NCBI RefSeq assembly: GCF_004136015.1
Contig: NZ_CP024866.1
Span: forward strand, 3,175,037 to 3,239,036
Source: Pseudomonas sp. ACM7
GTDB lineage: Bacteria > Pseudomonadota > Gammaproteobacteria > Pseudomonadales > Pseudomonadaceae
DNA length: 64,000 nt
Direction: 5' to 3'
The notes under the pieces are model-generated. The model saw only the letters and a program-made list of their open reading frames with translations. It did not search any database and had not been told where the DNA came from. The translations under genes were made by a program, and so were the position numbers. Below, piece by piece: positions 7,831-15,811 of the stretch. Numbering within the stretch: the stretch's first letter is position 1; the number at the start of each line of letters is the position of its first letter.

Positions 7831-8670
7831 ATGATATTTACTAAATTAGACTACTCAATGTTAAGCCCGGAATCTATTGTCGCTCAATTTAAAGAGGACT
7901 TTAGTTTTTCATCTGACGTCACAATATTAGATCTTCCTAAAGCCAATCAACAGCGACCGACGCCGAAACATTGGAGAGACGACTGCCATTCAAACTACGA
8001 TGATTTATTTCTTCAGCTTTCAAGGCATGTTGGTGATGTCTTCGGTTATAGCGACCTGCAGAACGGTAAGCTTGTTCAAGAAATATTCCCAATCTTCCAA
8101 GATAGAAATAAGCAGTTGGGAAGTGGTTCTGTGCATTTAGAACTGCATACTGAAGACCCCGCTTTACCTTATAGGGCAGATGTACTAGGTTTTTTATGCG
8201 TAAGAAACGACGATAAAGTCCCCAACTTGCTGTCTTGCCCAGATTTTTCAGCTGTTGATGCAACACTCAAGCACAGGTTAACTGAGAGCCGTTATACCAT
8301 TCTTTCCGACCGACCTTCTACGATCGAATATAAGCCAACAGCTCTAGAGTCGGCGGTGTTGCAAGAATCACCTACCGAGGGCTACAGCTTCATTTATGAT
8401 CCTGTCTACGTTGACTACAGCAAAATGTCTCACTACGAAGAACTAGATTTTAAGGATTTTATCAAGCTGGTTGAGTCAGCAACCTTTGACTTATCAATGA
8501 ACGAAGCACAGGTTTTGTTTATCAACAACTATAAGTGCGCTCATGGCAGGCCACAATTTACGCCAAAGTACGATGGAACGGATCGATGGCTGAAAAGAGT
8601 ACAGATTTCCAAGGATGTGTCTAAGCACCTAGACCGGGAGTACAGTCTTGACATCATCACTGATATATAA
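7831..8670 (+). CDS. Clavaminate-synthase-like Fe(II)/2-oxoglutarate oxygenase
   Basis: A 279-residue enzyme of the clavaminate synthase/AsnO/VioC/lysine-hydroxylase group. The iron ligands are visible as His106-x-Glu108 (LELHTEDP) and His238 (CAHGRP), and the 2-oxoglutarate-binding Arg is probably Arg252 in YDGTDRWLKR. The phrase PYRADVLGFLCVR matches the family's HRPD-L-L-CLR block. Known members hydroxylate free or carrier-bound arginine, lysine or asparagine at C3 or C4. Here it would plausibly hydroxylate an amino acid feeding the aminomutases. A 75-base gap separates it from the upstream gene, and it ends inside or just before the MATE gene start. Confidence 0.82.
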   Translation: MIFTKLDYSMLSPESIVAQFKEDFSFSSDVTILDLPKANQQRPTPKHWRDDCHSNYDDLFLQLSRHVGDVFGYSDLQNGKLVQEIFPIFQDRNKQLGSGSVHLELHTEDPALPYRADVLGFLCVRNDDKVPNLLSCPDFSAVDATLKHRLTESRYTILSDRPSTIEYKPTALESAVLQESPTEGYSFIYDPVYVDYSKMSHYEELDFKDFIKLVESATFDLSMNEAQVLFINNYKCAHGRPQFTPKYDGTDRWLKRVQISKDVSKHLDREYSLDIITDI

Positions 8671-8707
8671 CCGTGCCGCGAGGCTTTCCCGTAGATATGC
8701 TTCCGAG

Positions 8708-10048
8708 ATGCGCGAGAGTTCCCGGCTCTCGCTAGCCTTTGTATCTGGCAATATCGCGCATGTGATTATTGCGACTACGGACGTAATAATGGCTGGATGG
8801 ATTAGTACCGAGGCGTTAGCTGCGTCGACTTTGGCACAGGGCCTCTACTATCTTCTGTTTTTATTATTTTCCGGGCTACTCATCTCTACCATCCCGTTTA
8901 TTACTGATGCATTGGGATCTAAGGCAAAAGAAGAACAATATGCATCTGTATCGACCAGCTGCATTCAGCTCATAGTAGCTGCGTTCTTAATATGCTTAGC
9001 AATGCTCTATTTTACGAAAGAAATATTAGTTTTTTTTGGCCAGGATCCGCTTTTGTCTCTCGAAGCTCAGAGATACATGAATAGCCTGATGTGGAGCATC
9101 GGCCCAGCGATTTTATTTGTACACCTCAGAAATGTTTTATCAATAATGGGATCAGCGCGATATACAGTTATCGCAATTATTATAGCGGCGATCTTTAACT
9201 TCGTTGCTAACCTGATTCTAATATTTGGCTTTTTGTGGATACCCCCCTTGGGTTTGTTTGGTGCAGGTATCGCCACGACGCTAACAAACATTTTGCTTTG
9301 TATGTTGCTGGTCATATTAGGCTTAATGAATCCGCAGTTCGGGGAGCGGCAGCACTGTATAAAATTGACAGTAGTGAGAGGGTGGTTGATGCTGCCTATT
9401 TTAAGAAACGGTATTCCGGTCTCTTTAACGCAGGCAAATGACACTCTATTTTTCTTCATCCTCACAATCATAGTGGGTAAGTTTGGAATCGTTGCGTTGG
9501 CTGCTCATGGTATCGCAATGCAAGTTCTTCAAGTCGTATTTACAATACCTAATGGCATTTCTCAAGCTTCTACTACGAGAATAAGCCTCTGCTCTCCTTT
9601 GGGTGTGTATTCGCGGCGGACGAGTGACGCCGGATGGAGTGCTTTATGGCTCGGCTGGATAGTACTCACTGTAATATCTTCTATCCTGATTATTTTTTCC
9701 CATGATATTGTTCAGCTATTTGTTGCTCGCGGTGAAGGTGGAGATGACGAGCTTATCAAGCTATCTAGCCTTTTTGTCTGCATTTTAGGAATCTTCCATT
9801 TCTTTGATGGAAGTCAAATGGTACTGCTCGGTATATTTAGGGGCTTGAAACAGACCGTCTTTCCGATGTTGCTTTCGATTATTTGTTTTTGGCTAGTGGG
9901 ACTACCGCTCGCTCTCTTCTTGGCATTTTATACTGACCTAGGAGCGGCGGGTGTATGGTGTGGCGTAGGACTTGGACTTATAGCGCTGTTCTCTCTACTT
10001 CTATTTAGATGGATCCGATACAAGGCTCCGGCGCAGGTTGCGGCATGA
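8708..10048 (+). CDS. MATE-family multidrug/metabolite exporter
   Basis: A membrane protein of 446 residues from the ATG at 8708, or 466 if a TTG at 8648 is used, which would overlap the previous gene by 23 bases. It has about 12 hydrophobic segments in two halves and MATE-type text (ATTDVIMAGWIS near the N terminus, and TQANDTLFFF opening the second half). It would export a small, probably cationic, product using a Na+ or H+ gradient. Its position inside the biosynthetic gene set suggests export of, and self-protection from, the island product. It ends in a 4-base ATGA overlap with the next gene, implying translational coupling. Confidence 0.88.
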   Translation: MRESSRLSLAFVSGNIAHVIIATTDVIMAGWISTEALAASTLAQGLYYLLFLLFSGLLISTIPFITDALGSKAKEEQYASVSTSCIQLIVAAFLICLAMLYFTKEILVFFGQDPLLSLEAQRYMNSLMWSIGPAILFVHLRNVLSIMGSARYTVIAIIIAAIFNFVANLILIFGFLWIPPLGLFGAGIATTLTNILLCMLLVILGLMNPQFGERQHCIKLTVVRGWLMLPILRNGIPVSLTQANDTLFFFILTIIVGKFGIVALAAHGIAMQVLQVVFTIPNGISQASTTRISLCSPLGVYSRRTSDAGWSALWLGWIVLTVISSILIIFSHDIVQLFVARGEGGDDELIKLSSLFVCILGIFHFFDGSQMVLLGIFRGLKQTVFPMLLSIICFWLVGLPLALFLAFYTDLGAAGVWCGVGLGLIALFSLLLFRWIRYKAPAQVAA

Positions 10049-11265
10049 GAAATCTATACGGCATTCGAGGTATAAATTACATACTGAAACACAGTATATT
10101 CGTGATAGCTTACTTAGTATTACTATCTATATTGCTTATTCTGGCGGTACCGAAGGGTTTTTTGTCGATATATTCAGTGTCCTACTACTGCTTGTTATTT
10201 TTTCTTCTCTATTCCATCAGCGCTTGGCCGATTATTCGCTCCCAATTTGATATGCTCAATATCGTCGTACCTTATTCCACCGTGCGACGTTTTAGTAGCT
10301 ACACCTGTTGGCTCGTTCCGCTCTCCATTTTTACGTTGGTGGCGGGACTCTACAGCAGAACTGAATTAGTCGGATTTGGACTTTTACTATCAAGCCAGTT
10401 ATTACTACTTTGCCTCCTAATCTGGTTATATGCGACGGTTGTGATTACCTGCAGGTCTGCTCTAAAGTGGCGGGAACCTGTGCTCACATTATGGTACGAG
10501 GCATTAGATGAGCTTGGCGATATTGATGATAAAACTCGCGAGTGTATCCTCGATCTAATTGAGTCGGAATTTCATGGAAGAAAGTTATCACGCTCTAGCC
10601 GCCTATCCAACGGTTTGCTTAAGCCTGTCATGCCTATACCTTATGCTACGAATATAAATATCAACGGATTTAAGTCGTCATTCGGACTCAGAAAGCCTCT
10701 TTGGTCTAAAGACGATTTCTGCTTCCTCTCAGGCATTGATACGCTTCTTGCCGAGATGACGCAGGAACTAATCCAGCTCTATGAAAAACACAAGAACACC
10801 CAAGAAAAATATCCCTTTCATGGCGATCCTTTGTGGAAATCAGTTCCACTTTATAAAGGAGGTCAAAAAGTTGCTGTATACGCTGACCTTGTTCCAAATA
10901 CGATTCGCTTTGTCGAGGATGTTGTGCCAGGCGCTACTATCAGAGAGGTTGTGCTTTCAAGCCTAGAACCGGGCGGTCACATCGAGCCGCATTTGGATTA
11001 TGTTTATCCTATGCTGACGTTACATCTTCCTATCCTTTGCGCTGACGATGGGTTATCTGGACTGAGAATCGGGGAAGAGATCGTTAGTTGGAGAACGGGT
11101 GAAATAGCAATCATTGACACGACTTTTCAGCATGAGTCTTGGAACCATAGTGAATGTACTCGTGTAAATCTGATGTTTGATTTCTGGCCCGGGGACCTGA
11201 GCCCGTCGGCGAAAGCTTTTTTCACTGAAGTTTACTCGCGGCAGATGCTGCGACACTTAAAATAA
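10045..11265 (+). CDS. Membrane-anchored aspartyl/asparaginyl beta-hydroxylase-like oxygenase
   Basis: A 406-residue protein from the ATG at 10045, which overlaps the MATE stop (ATGA). The N terminus has about four hydrophobic segments (roughly 15-35, 43-65, 85-102, 108-132). The C-terminal half (about 190-406) is an AspH-type Fe/2OG oxygenase domain: GGHIEPHLDYVYPMLTLHLPI, then FQHESWN with the second metal His, an Arg shortly after, and the closing FDFWPGDL. AspH enzymes use only two His ligands, which fits this sequence. Related AspH-like enzymes in antibiotic pathways hydroxylate amino acid residues. The membrane half next to an exporter suggests a late tailoring step at the inner membrane, but that is inference. 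Confidence 0.78.
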   Translation: MRNLYGIRGINYILKHSIFVIAYLVLLSILLILAVPKGFLSIYSVSYYCLLFFLLYSISAWPIIRSQFDMLNIVVPYSTVRRFSSYTCWLVPLSIFTLVAGLYSRTELVGFGLLLSSQLLLLCLLIWLYATVVITCRSALKWREPVLTLWYEALDELGDIDDKTRECILDLIESEFHGRKLSRSSRLSNGLLKPVMPIPYATNININGFKSSFGLRKPLWSKDDFCFLSGIDTLLAEMTQELIQLYEKHKNTQEKYPFHGDPLWKSVPLYKGGQKVAVYADLVPNTIRFVEDVVPGATIREVVLSSLEPGGHIEPHLDYVYPMLTLHLPILCADDGLSGLRIGEEIVSWRTGEIAIIDTTFQHESWNHSECTRVNLMFDFWPGDLSPSAKAFFTEVYSRQMLRHLK

Positions 11266-11283
11266 TTACAGTTGGTGAAAATC

Positions 11284-12411
11284 ATGTCAAACCCGAGCCA
11301 GCAGTTATCGAAGGTCTTGAGTGAAGGTCCTAAAATACGTGACTTAATTCAGATGCACGACGGTGAGCTCAACCTTGAAGTCCCGCAGGAAGTTTCTCGC
11401 GCGACGATTGACGCCTTAATAAATGGGCACACTGGCTATTGTAATCTTACTGGCATAGATGTTTTAAAAAACGCGTTGATCGAGAGATGCTTTCAACAAC
11501 ATAGTAAGTTGTGCGACCCGGCCGAAATTTTAGTTTCTAATGGTTCAAGTCAAGCTTTGTTCATGTTGATGAAATGCATATTATCCAACGCGGACGAGGT
11601 TCTGATTCCGAATCCATGCTGGCCCGCCTATAGATCTTACATAGAACTTAACGGGGGTATTGCCGTCGATTACGAAATGGGAAATAGGGGTCTCGACATA
11701 GTTGAAATTCGCAAGTTGGTGACTCTCAAAACCAAGGCGTTGATTATTAACTCACCTCACAACCCTACTGGCTTGATTCTCAGTCGACAAGATATTCTAG
11801 TATTGGTGGCGTTATCTCAAGAGTATGGCTTTCTACTCATTTCCGATGAAGCCTACGAAGGCATCATTTTCGGTAGCGATGAATATGTTAGCCCTCTGGA
11901 TCTTATGGTGGACTCTAGCCTGCTGGTGGTTACACGTACGTTCTCAAAACTGTTCTCTATGTCTGGTTTTAGAATAGGCTATATGTTCGCGGATAGAAAA
12001 ATCATCGACCGATGCTCCACGCTTCAGGGCGTCATGACGGACAATGCGTGTACATTTGCGCAGCACGGTGCCTTGGCAGCTATAGCGTTGCCTAAGAGCA
12101 TTCTTAAAAAACGTGTTGATGAGTTGCAACACCGAGCCTATTACTGCCATCAATTATTAAGCACTACGTTTGACATTGTACGGCCGCAGGGTGGTTTCTT
12201 TCTATTTCCTGACATTTCCCGAGTATTGGGTGCTACTTGGAATTCGGATACCCAATTTGTAGACGATCTCCTCAATGTAAAATCCGTTTCGACCACGCCA
12301 GGGTCTTCTTACGGTATGAAGGACCATATCCGCATCTCTATTGCTTCCGTAAATGAAGCTGAAATTAAAGAAGCATGCGGGAGAATTATTGACCTTGTCC
12401 ACCATCGCTGA
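11284..12411 (+). CDS. PLP-dependent class I/II aminotransferase
   Basis: A 375-residue fold-type I aminotransferase. It shows NSPHNPTG, the PLP-anchoring ISDEAYEGI, the Schiff-base lysine in TRTFSKLFSMSGFRIGY, and a late Arg in HIRISIASV for the substrate carboxylate. It starts at ATG 11284, 18 bases after the previous stop; upstream TTG and GTG codons at 11272 and 11275 are in frame but unlikely. It should convert an amino acid to its keto acid or the reverse within the island pathway. The substrate cannot be read from the sequence. It is closest in feel to aspartate/aromatic-type aminotransferases of about 380 residues. Confidence 0.85.
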   Translation: MSNPSQQLSKVLSEGPKIRDLIQMHDGELNLEVPQEVSRATIDALINGHTGYCNLTGIDVLKNALIERCFQQHSKLCDPAEILVSNGSSQALFMLMKCILSNADEVLIPNPCWPAYRSYIELNGGIAVDYEMGNRGLDIVEIRKLVTLKTKALIINSPHNPTGLILSRQDILVLVALSQEYGFLLISDEAYEGIIFGSDEYVSPLDLMVDSSLLVVTRTFSKLFSMSGFRIGYMFADRKIIDRCSTLQGVMTDNACTFAQHGALAAIALPKSILKKRVDELQHRAYYCHQLLSTTFDIVRPQGGFFLFPDISRVLGATWNSDTQFVDDLLNVKSVSTTPGSSYGMKDHIRISIASVNEAEIKEACGRIIDLVHHR

Positions 12412-12570
12412 TTTTCATACGACAGGTGTTACTAGTGTGGAAACCGTTGTCGCTTGGAGGCTCCATGGTTTCATCAGATATTGTTGGTCCCGACATTTAT
12501 TTTAGGTCAAGACAGCTCCATATTTTATAGCCAGCAATGTTCTGCCCTAAAATTTTATTGGTCACTAATT

Positions 12571-13920
12571 ATGCATACTATTGAAAATATAGCGGTAAGT
12601 GTTGAAAACCTCACAGAAAAATTCGAGGTTGAACGTTTCAAGGTTTATACCTTGAATCAAATCGACCAGATTCCTCAGCTTGCTAAATTAGACAGCCGGA
12701 CTATTTGGGCGATGAAGGTGGTGGCAAGCGTTCTTCCATTTCGAGTCAATGAATATGTTATCAAAGAATTGATCGACTGGAGCAATATTCCCAACGATCC
12801 TATATACCAGCTTACCTTTCCCCAGAAAGATATGCTGGATAACGAGTCTTTTGATCTAATAGCATCTTTATTTTTAAGGAACTCCGACCGCTCATCCTGT
12901 GAGGTCGCGATAAAAGCGGTTAGAGCTAGACTCAATCCCCATCCAGCAGGGCAGCTGGAGCGTAATATTCCTTCACTGTCTGGCGTGACAGTAACGGGTG
13001 TCCAGCACAAATATCGTGAGACTGTGCTGTTTTTTCCAAGCGCTGGTCAGATTTGCCATAGCTACTGTACTTTTTGTTTTCGTTGGGCCCAATTCACGGG
13101 TGACCAATCTCTCAAGATTGCTGCTAAGGAAAACGCCCAGCTATTGGATTACCTTCGGGCCAACCCTAAAGTGACTGATGTTTTAATTACTGGCGGAGAT
13201 CCGCTAGTTATGAAGACAAGCAATCTACGTGCTTACCTAGAACCTCTTTTGACGCCTGAATTCGAGCACATCCACACTATCCGAATTGGTACAAAGGCGC
13301 TTTCTTTCTGGCCTCAGCGGTTTGTGACTGACAGCGACGCAGGTGAACTTCTTGATCTATTTAGGAAGATCATCAACAGCGGTAAACACTTAGCGTTAAT
13401 GGCTCATTATAATCATTGGGCGGAACTTGAGCCTGCCATTGCTCGAGAGGCTATTCTTCGTGTTCGACAAACAGGCGCTCAAATACGTAGCCAGGGCCCG
13501 TTGCTGGCTCATATCAATGACTCTGCTGACGTCTGGGCGCGACTCTGGCAGACGCAAATTCAACTAGGCATTATTCCTTACTATATGTTTATCGAGCGTG
13601 ATACCGGGGCCCGCCGATATTTTGAAGTCCCTCTTGTATGTGCGTGGGAAATTTACCGGGACGCGGTCAAACAAGTTTCAGGTATTGCCAGGACTGCCCG
13701 AGGACCTTCGATGAGCGCAGATCCGGGGAAAGTTGAGGTCTGCGGTGTAGCTGAAATTCGAGGAGAAAAGGTGTTTGTTTTACGTTTTATCCAAGCACGA
13801 AACCCGGATTGGGTGCAGAGGCCATTCTTCGCACGATTTGATCCCGATGCTACGTGGTTCGATCAACTAAAACCGGCTTTTGGGGAGACTGCGTTCTTTT
13901 TCGAGAGGGAAGTTTCTTAA
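12571..13920 (+). CDS. Second KamA-family radical SAM protein
   Basis: A 449-residue protein from the ATG at 12571 ([10 protein letters not shown]). An upstream in-frame extension to 12454 gives an unconvincing N terminus in the gap after the aminotransferase. Cys162/166/169 form CxxxCxxC ([12 protein letters not shown]), followed by [13 protein letters not shown] and [16 protein letters not shown], all KamA-like. The C-terminal [14 protein letters not shown] carries a Lys where KamA has its PLP lysine. It is only distantly similar to the first KamA-like enzyme here, so it is not a recent duplicate. It probably performs a separate amino-shift or radical step. A 159-base gap without a gene precedes it, so it may have its own promoter. 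Confidence 0.8.
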   Translation: MHTIENIAVSVENLTEKFEVERFKVYTLNQIDQIPQLAKLDSRTIWAMKVVASVLPFRVNEYVIKELIDWSNIPNDPIYQLTFPQKDMLDNESFDLIASLFLRNSDRSSCEVAIKAVRARLNPHPAGQLERNIPSLSGVTVTGVQHKYRETVLFFPSAGQICHSYCTFCFRWAQFTGDQSLKIAAKENAQLLDYLRANPKVTDVLITGGDPLVMKTSNLRAYLEPLLTPEFEHIHTIRIGTKALSFWPQRFVTDSDAGELLDLFRKIINSGKHLALMAHYNHWAELEPAIAREAILRVRQTGAQIRSQGPLLAHINDSADVWARLWQTQIQLGIIPYYMFIERDTGARRYFEVPLVCAWEIYRDAVKQVSGIARTARGPSMSADPGKVEVCGVAEIRGEKVFVLRFIQARNPDWVQRPFFARFDPDATWFDQLKPAFGETAFFFEREVS

Positions 13921-14050
13921 CCCGTTTTTGCCAGCGTTGCCGCTGATGATCAAACTGCCAGCCTGGGACAATGTGCTCCCACTCAATACTCTGTGCGCGG
14001 TTTTCATGGATCCGCGTTTCATAACCGCAGGACGCGAGATCAACTGGTCG
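13918..14050 (-). pseudogene. Fragment of an endonuclease I (endA-like) gene
   Basis: On the minus strand one frame reads [20 protein letters not shown] followed by [14 protein letters not shown]. This matches the catalytic His region (EWEHVVPA) of EndA-type periplasmic nucleases. There is no start or downstream half, and the frame runs into the end of the KamA-like gene on the opposite strand. It is debris at the right island boundary. Confidence 0.6.
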
Positions 14051-14057
14051 CGGTAGG

Positions 14058-14133
14058 AATGGCAGCCACCTGCCACCCCCGCACAGATCCGTACGTGCGG
14101 AATTACCGCATACGGCTCCTGCCTTGGGTTTTG
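14058..14133 (-). ncRNA. Group II intron RNA fragment (minus strand)
   Basis: Read on the minus strand, the text GGAGCCGTATGCGGTAATTC followed by CGCACGTACGGATCTG and a G-run matches the conserved hairpin that follows the reverse transcriptase gene in bacterial group II introns. No complete intron is present. The RT fragment beside it is on the opposite strand, so the intron has been rearranged. Confidence 0.55.
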
Positions 14134-14183
14134 AGTAAGCGCTCCACACCCCGACGACTTCAATGTGAGCAGCCCGCTCAACT

Positions 14184-14546
14184 ATTCGCGCGTTCTTTGA
14201 CACCATCGATCACGAGTGGATGATGTGCTTTCTGCAACACCGAATCGCGGATCGACGGGTGTTAGCGTTTATAGTCCGATGGCTGCGTACAGTTGTTCTT
14301 GAAAACGGAAAGCGAACTCCTGCGAAGCAGGGCACACCACAAGGTGCGCCTATTTCACCGCTTTTAGCCAATATCTATCTGCGCTTGCGGCTGGAGAAGG
14401 CGCGGCAGTTGTTGCGGCAGACGGACATGAGTGTGCTGGAGGTGAGTATTGCGTGCGGGTTTGAATCGCCGTCGTATTTCACCCGCAGTTACCGGGCGCG
14501 TTTTGAACGGTGTCCGCGCGAAGACAGGCGTACCGCGAAGGCATGA
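14184..14546 (+). pseudogene. In-frame fusion of a group II intron RT fragment with the gbdR tail
   Basis: From 14184 the frame reads [28 protein letters not shown] and KQGTPQGAPISPLLANIYL, which is group II intron maturase/RT domain text ending before the YADD box. At about 14377 it switches without a frame break to RLRLEKARQLL and continues as the C-terminal HTH of GbdR to ERCPREDRRTAKA-stop. The joint sits on a shared CTGCGC stretch where RT text (NIYL) and GbdR text (NFYL) coincide. The longest ATG-started product would be 108 residues from 14220. I regard it as a recombination scar; a functional small HTH protein is unlikely but not excluded. Confidence 0.7.
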
Positions 14547-14560
14547 ACAGCAGAGACACC

Positions 14561-14668
14561 TGTGGGAGCGAGCTTGCTCCGGGCGGCGTTCCGACGATGA
14601 GGCCAGTACATTCAACATTGATGTCGGCTGATCCACCGCTATCGCGAGCAAGCTCGCTCCCACATTTT
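14561..14668. repeat. REP doublet with an extra divergent segment
   Basis: Inverted REP cores (TGTGGGAGCGAGCTTGCTC and its complement) flank a spacer that contains TTCAACATTGATGTC. After the left core comes CGGGCGGCGTTCCGACGATG, a variant seen again near 47460 and 49120. It is equivalent to the REP at 2375-2470. Confidence 0.8.
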
Positions 14669-14683
14669 GATCTGCGTTCGCTT

Positions 14684-15100
14684 TTACTTCTTCATCAACG
14701 CCGAGCAAGCCGCTTTAAACGCTTCATGCTGATACTTGTTCAACGTCCCCGGCAGTTCAAAGTCGAACTTCTTGTTCTGCGCATTGATGGTCTGTGGCGA
14801 CAGCAGCGTGACTTCGCAATTTTCCAACAACTGAAAAACGCCCTCGATCTTGAACGTGGTCGGCCCACCGGCGAACTCACCTTTCTTGCTGCGCTTCTTG
14901 ATCGCAATCCGGTCGATGGAGTTCTCGCGCACAAACGACGCCACCTGAGCGGCAAAGACTTTGACGTTCGCGGCTTCGTCGTCATCGTCGAGGGCAATTT
15001 TCTTGGTGGCCAGGGCGACGTGGCTCAGCGCCTGACCGTCGAGAGAGGCCACGGCGATGATGGCTTCGCTGCCTTTGATTTCGATGCCGCAGATTTTCAT
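14684..15100 (-). CDS. DUF3010 family protein, copy 2
   Basis: A 138-residue protein of unknown function and near-identical paralogue of the product of 2486-2902. It starts MKICGIEIKGSEAI with an AAGGA site seven bases upstream. Because it is followed by the DUF1311 gene and the betaine cluster, it is probably the resident copy and the left one the newcomer, or the reverse if the island entered from the other side. Both copies are intact, so either could be functional. Confidence 0.8.
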   Translation of the reverse strand: MKICGIEIKGSEAIIAVASLDGQALSHVALATKKIALDDDDEAANVKVFAAQVASFVRENSIDRIAIKKRSKKGEFAGGPTTFKIEGVFQLLENCEVTLLSPQTINAQNKKFDFELPGTLNKYQHEAFKAACSALMKK

Positions 15101-15161
15101 TTGAATTCCTTAACTGGCTGATGGCGTGCAGCTTACAGCTCAAGTTGATCGGCGTTTGCGC

Positions 15162-15563
15162 TTACTCCTGCCCAATCGACTCCAAAAACTCCGACCGCTC
15201 GTCACTCATCCGCGCCACGCAATCATTTTGCGCAATGGTGAACGCCTTGCTACCGGCCGTCGCCGGAAAGGCCTCAACCGCACAATCCGCATCCCGGGTC
15301 TTCAGCCACTGCTGTTGAGCAGCCTTGAGCTTGCCGGTGATGTCGGCCAGTTGTGCCGGGTTCTTGCTGTAGGCCGTTTGCATGCGCTCGGTCAGGCCTT
15401 GATAGTTGTCTTTTAGGAGCTGTTCGGCGGTGGTTCTGCTGTAGACCGAGCATTCCAGGGTCTGGACCTCGTTTTCGACTTTGTCGCAGGGGTTGTCGTC
15501 GGACTCTTCGGCCGCGTGTACGCCGGTCGCTATCAGTGCCAAAGCCAGGAAGATCGATTTCAT
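15162..15563 (-). CDS. LprI-like (DUF1311) periplasmic protein
   Basis: A 133-residue secreted protein with a signal peptide (about 1-18, ending GVHA). It has the DUF1311 pattern of spaced cysteines and the motif KAAQQQWLKTRDADCAVEA. The family includes lysozyme-inhibitor-like proteins such as mycobacterial LprI, but most members lack a known role. The start MKSIFLALA at 15563 gives a clean signal peptide; longer in-frame extensions to 15773 are not credible. The 248 bases between it and the divergent dipeptidase hold promoters only. Confidence 0.82.
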   Translation of the reverse strand: MKSIFLALALIATGVHAAEESDDNPCDKVENEVQTLECSVYSRTTAEQLLKDNYQGLTERMQTAYSKNPAQLADITGKLKAAQQQWLKTRDADCAVEAFPATAGSKAFTIAQNDCVARMSDERSEFLESIGQE

Positions 15564-15811
15564 TGCGCCGCCGCCCCTTTTTCCAGTAAAGCATCCAGTG
15601 AAACATCCAGTAGTGCCGCGAATTCTGGCCCATGCGCAGGCCCTTGAACAGGTGCCCCATGACGTCCGGCGACGACCCTTTGTCGCAGATTGACGCTTTC
15701 GGCAAACCCCCTGTCGTTTTTGCACCCGGCTGCCCCCTCCCTCAGGCATATGCTGGCCCCAAAGCGCCGGCACACGATTCGGCGTATGAATCGCTAATAG
15801 GGGACAGCCTG

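Larger units (their letters stand above)
14373..15150. repeat. Right arm of island-flanking imperfect direct repeat
   Basis: This is colinear with 2159-2945: gbdR tail, REP doublet, DUF3010 gene, then the last six codons and stop of an XRE gene (15133-15150, minus strand). Sequence downstream of this arm continues into the betaine gene region, so this arm probably lies at the original chromosomal junction on the right. Confidence 0.85.

Noticed and set aside
14220..14546. A functional group II intron reverse transcriptase
   Set aside because: The frame lacks the YADD box and all downstream domains and is fused to the GbdR tail.
2159..15150. tRNA-targeted genomic island or prophage
   Set aside because: No tRNA gene, integrase or phage gene is visible at either boundary; the flanks are gbdR/DUF3010 repeats and intron debris.
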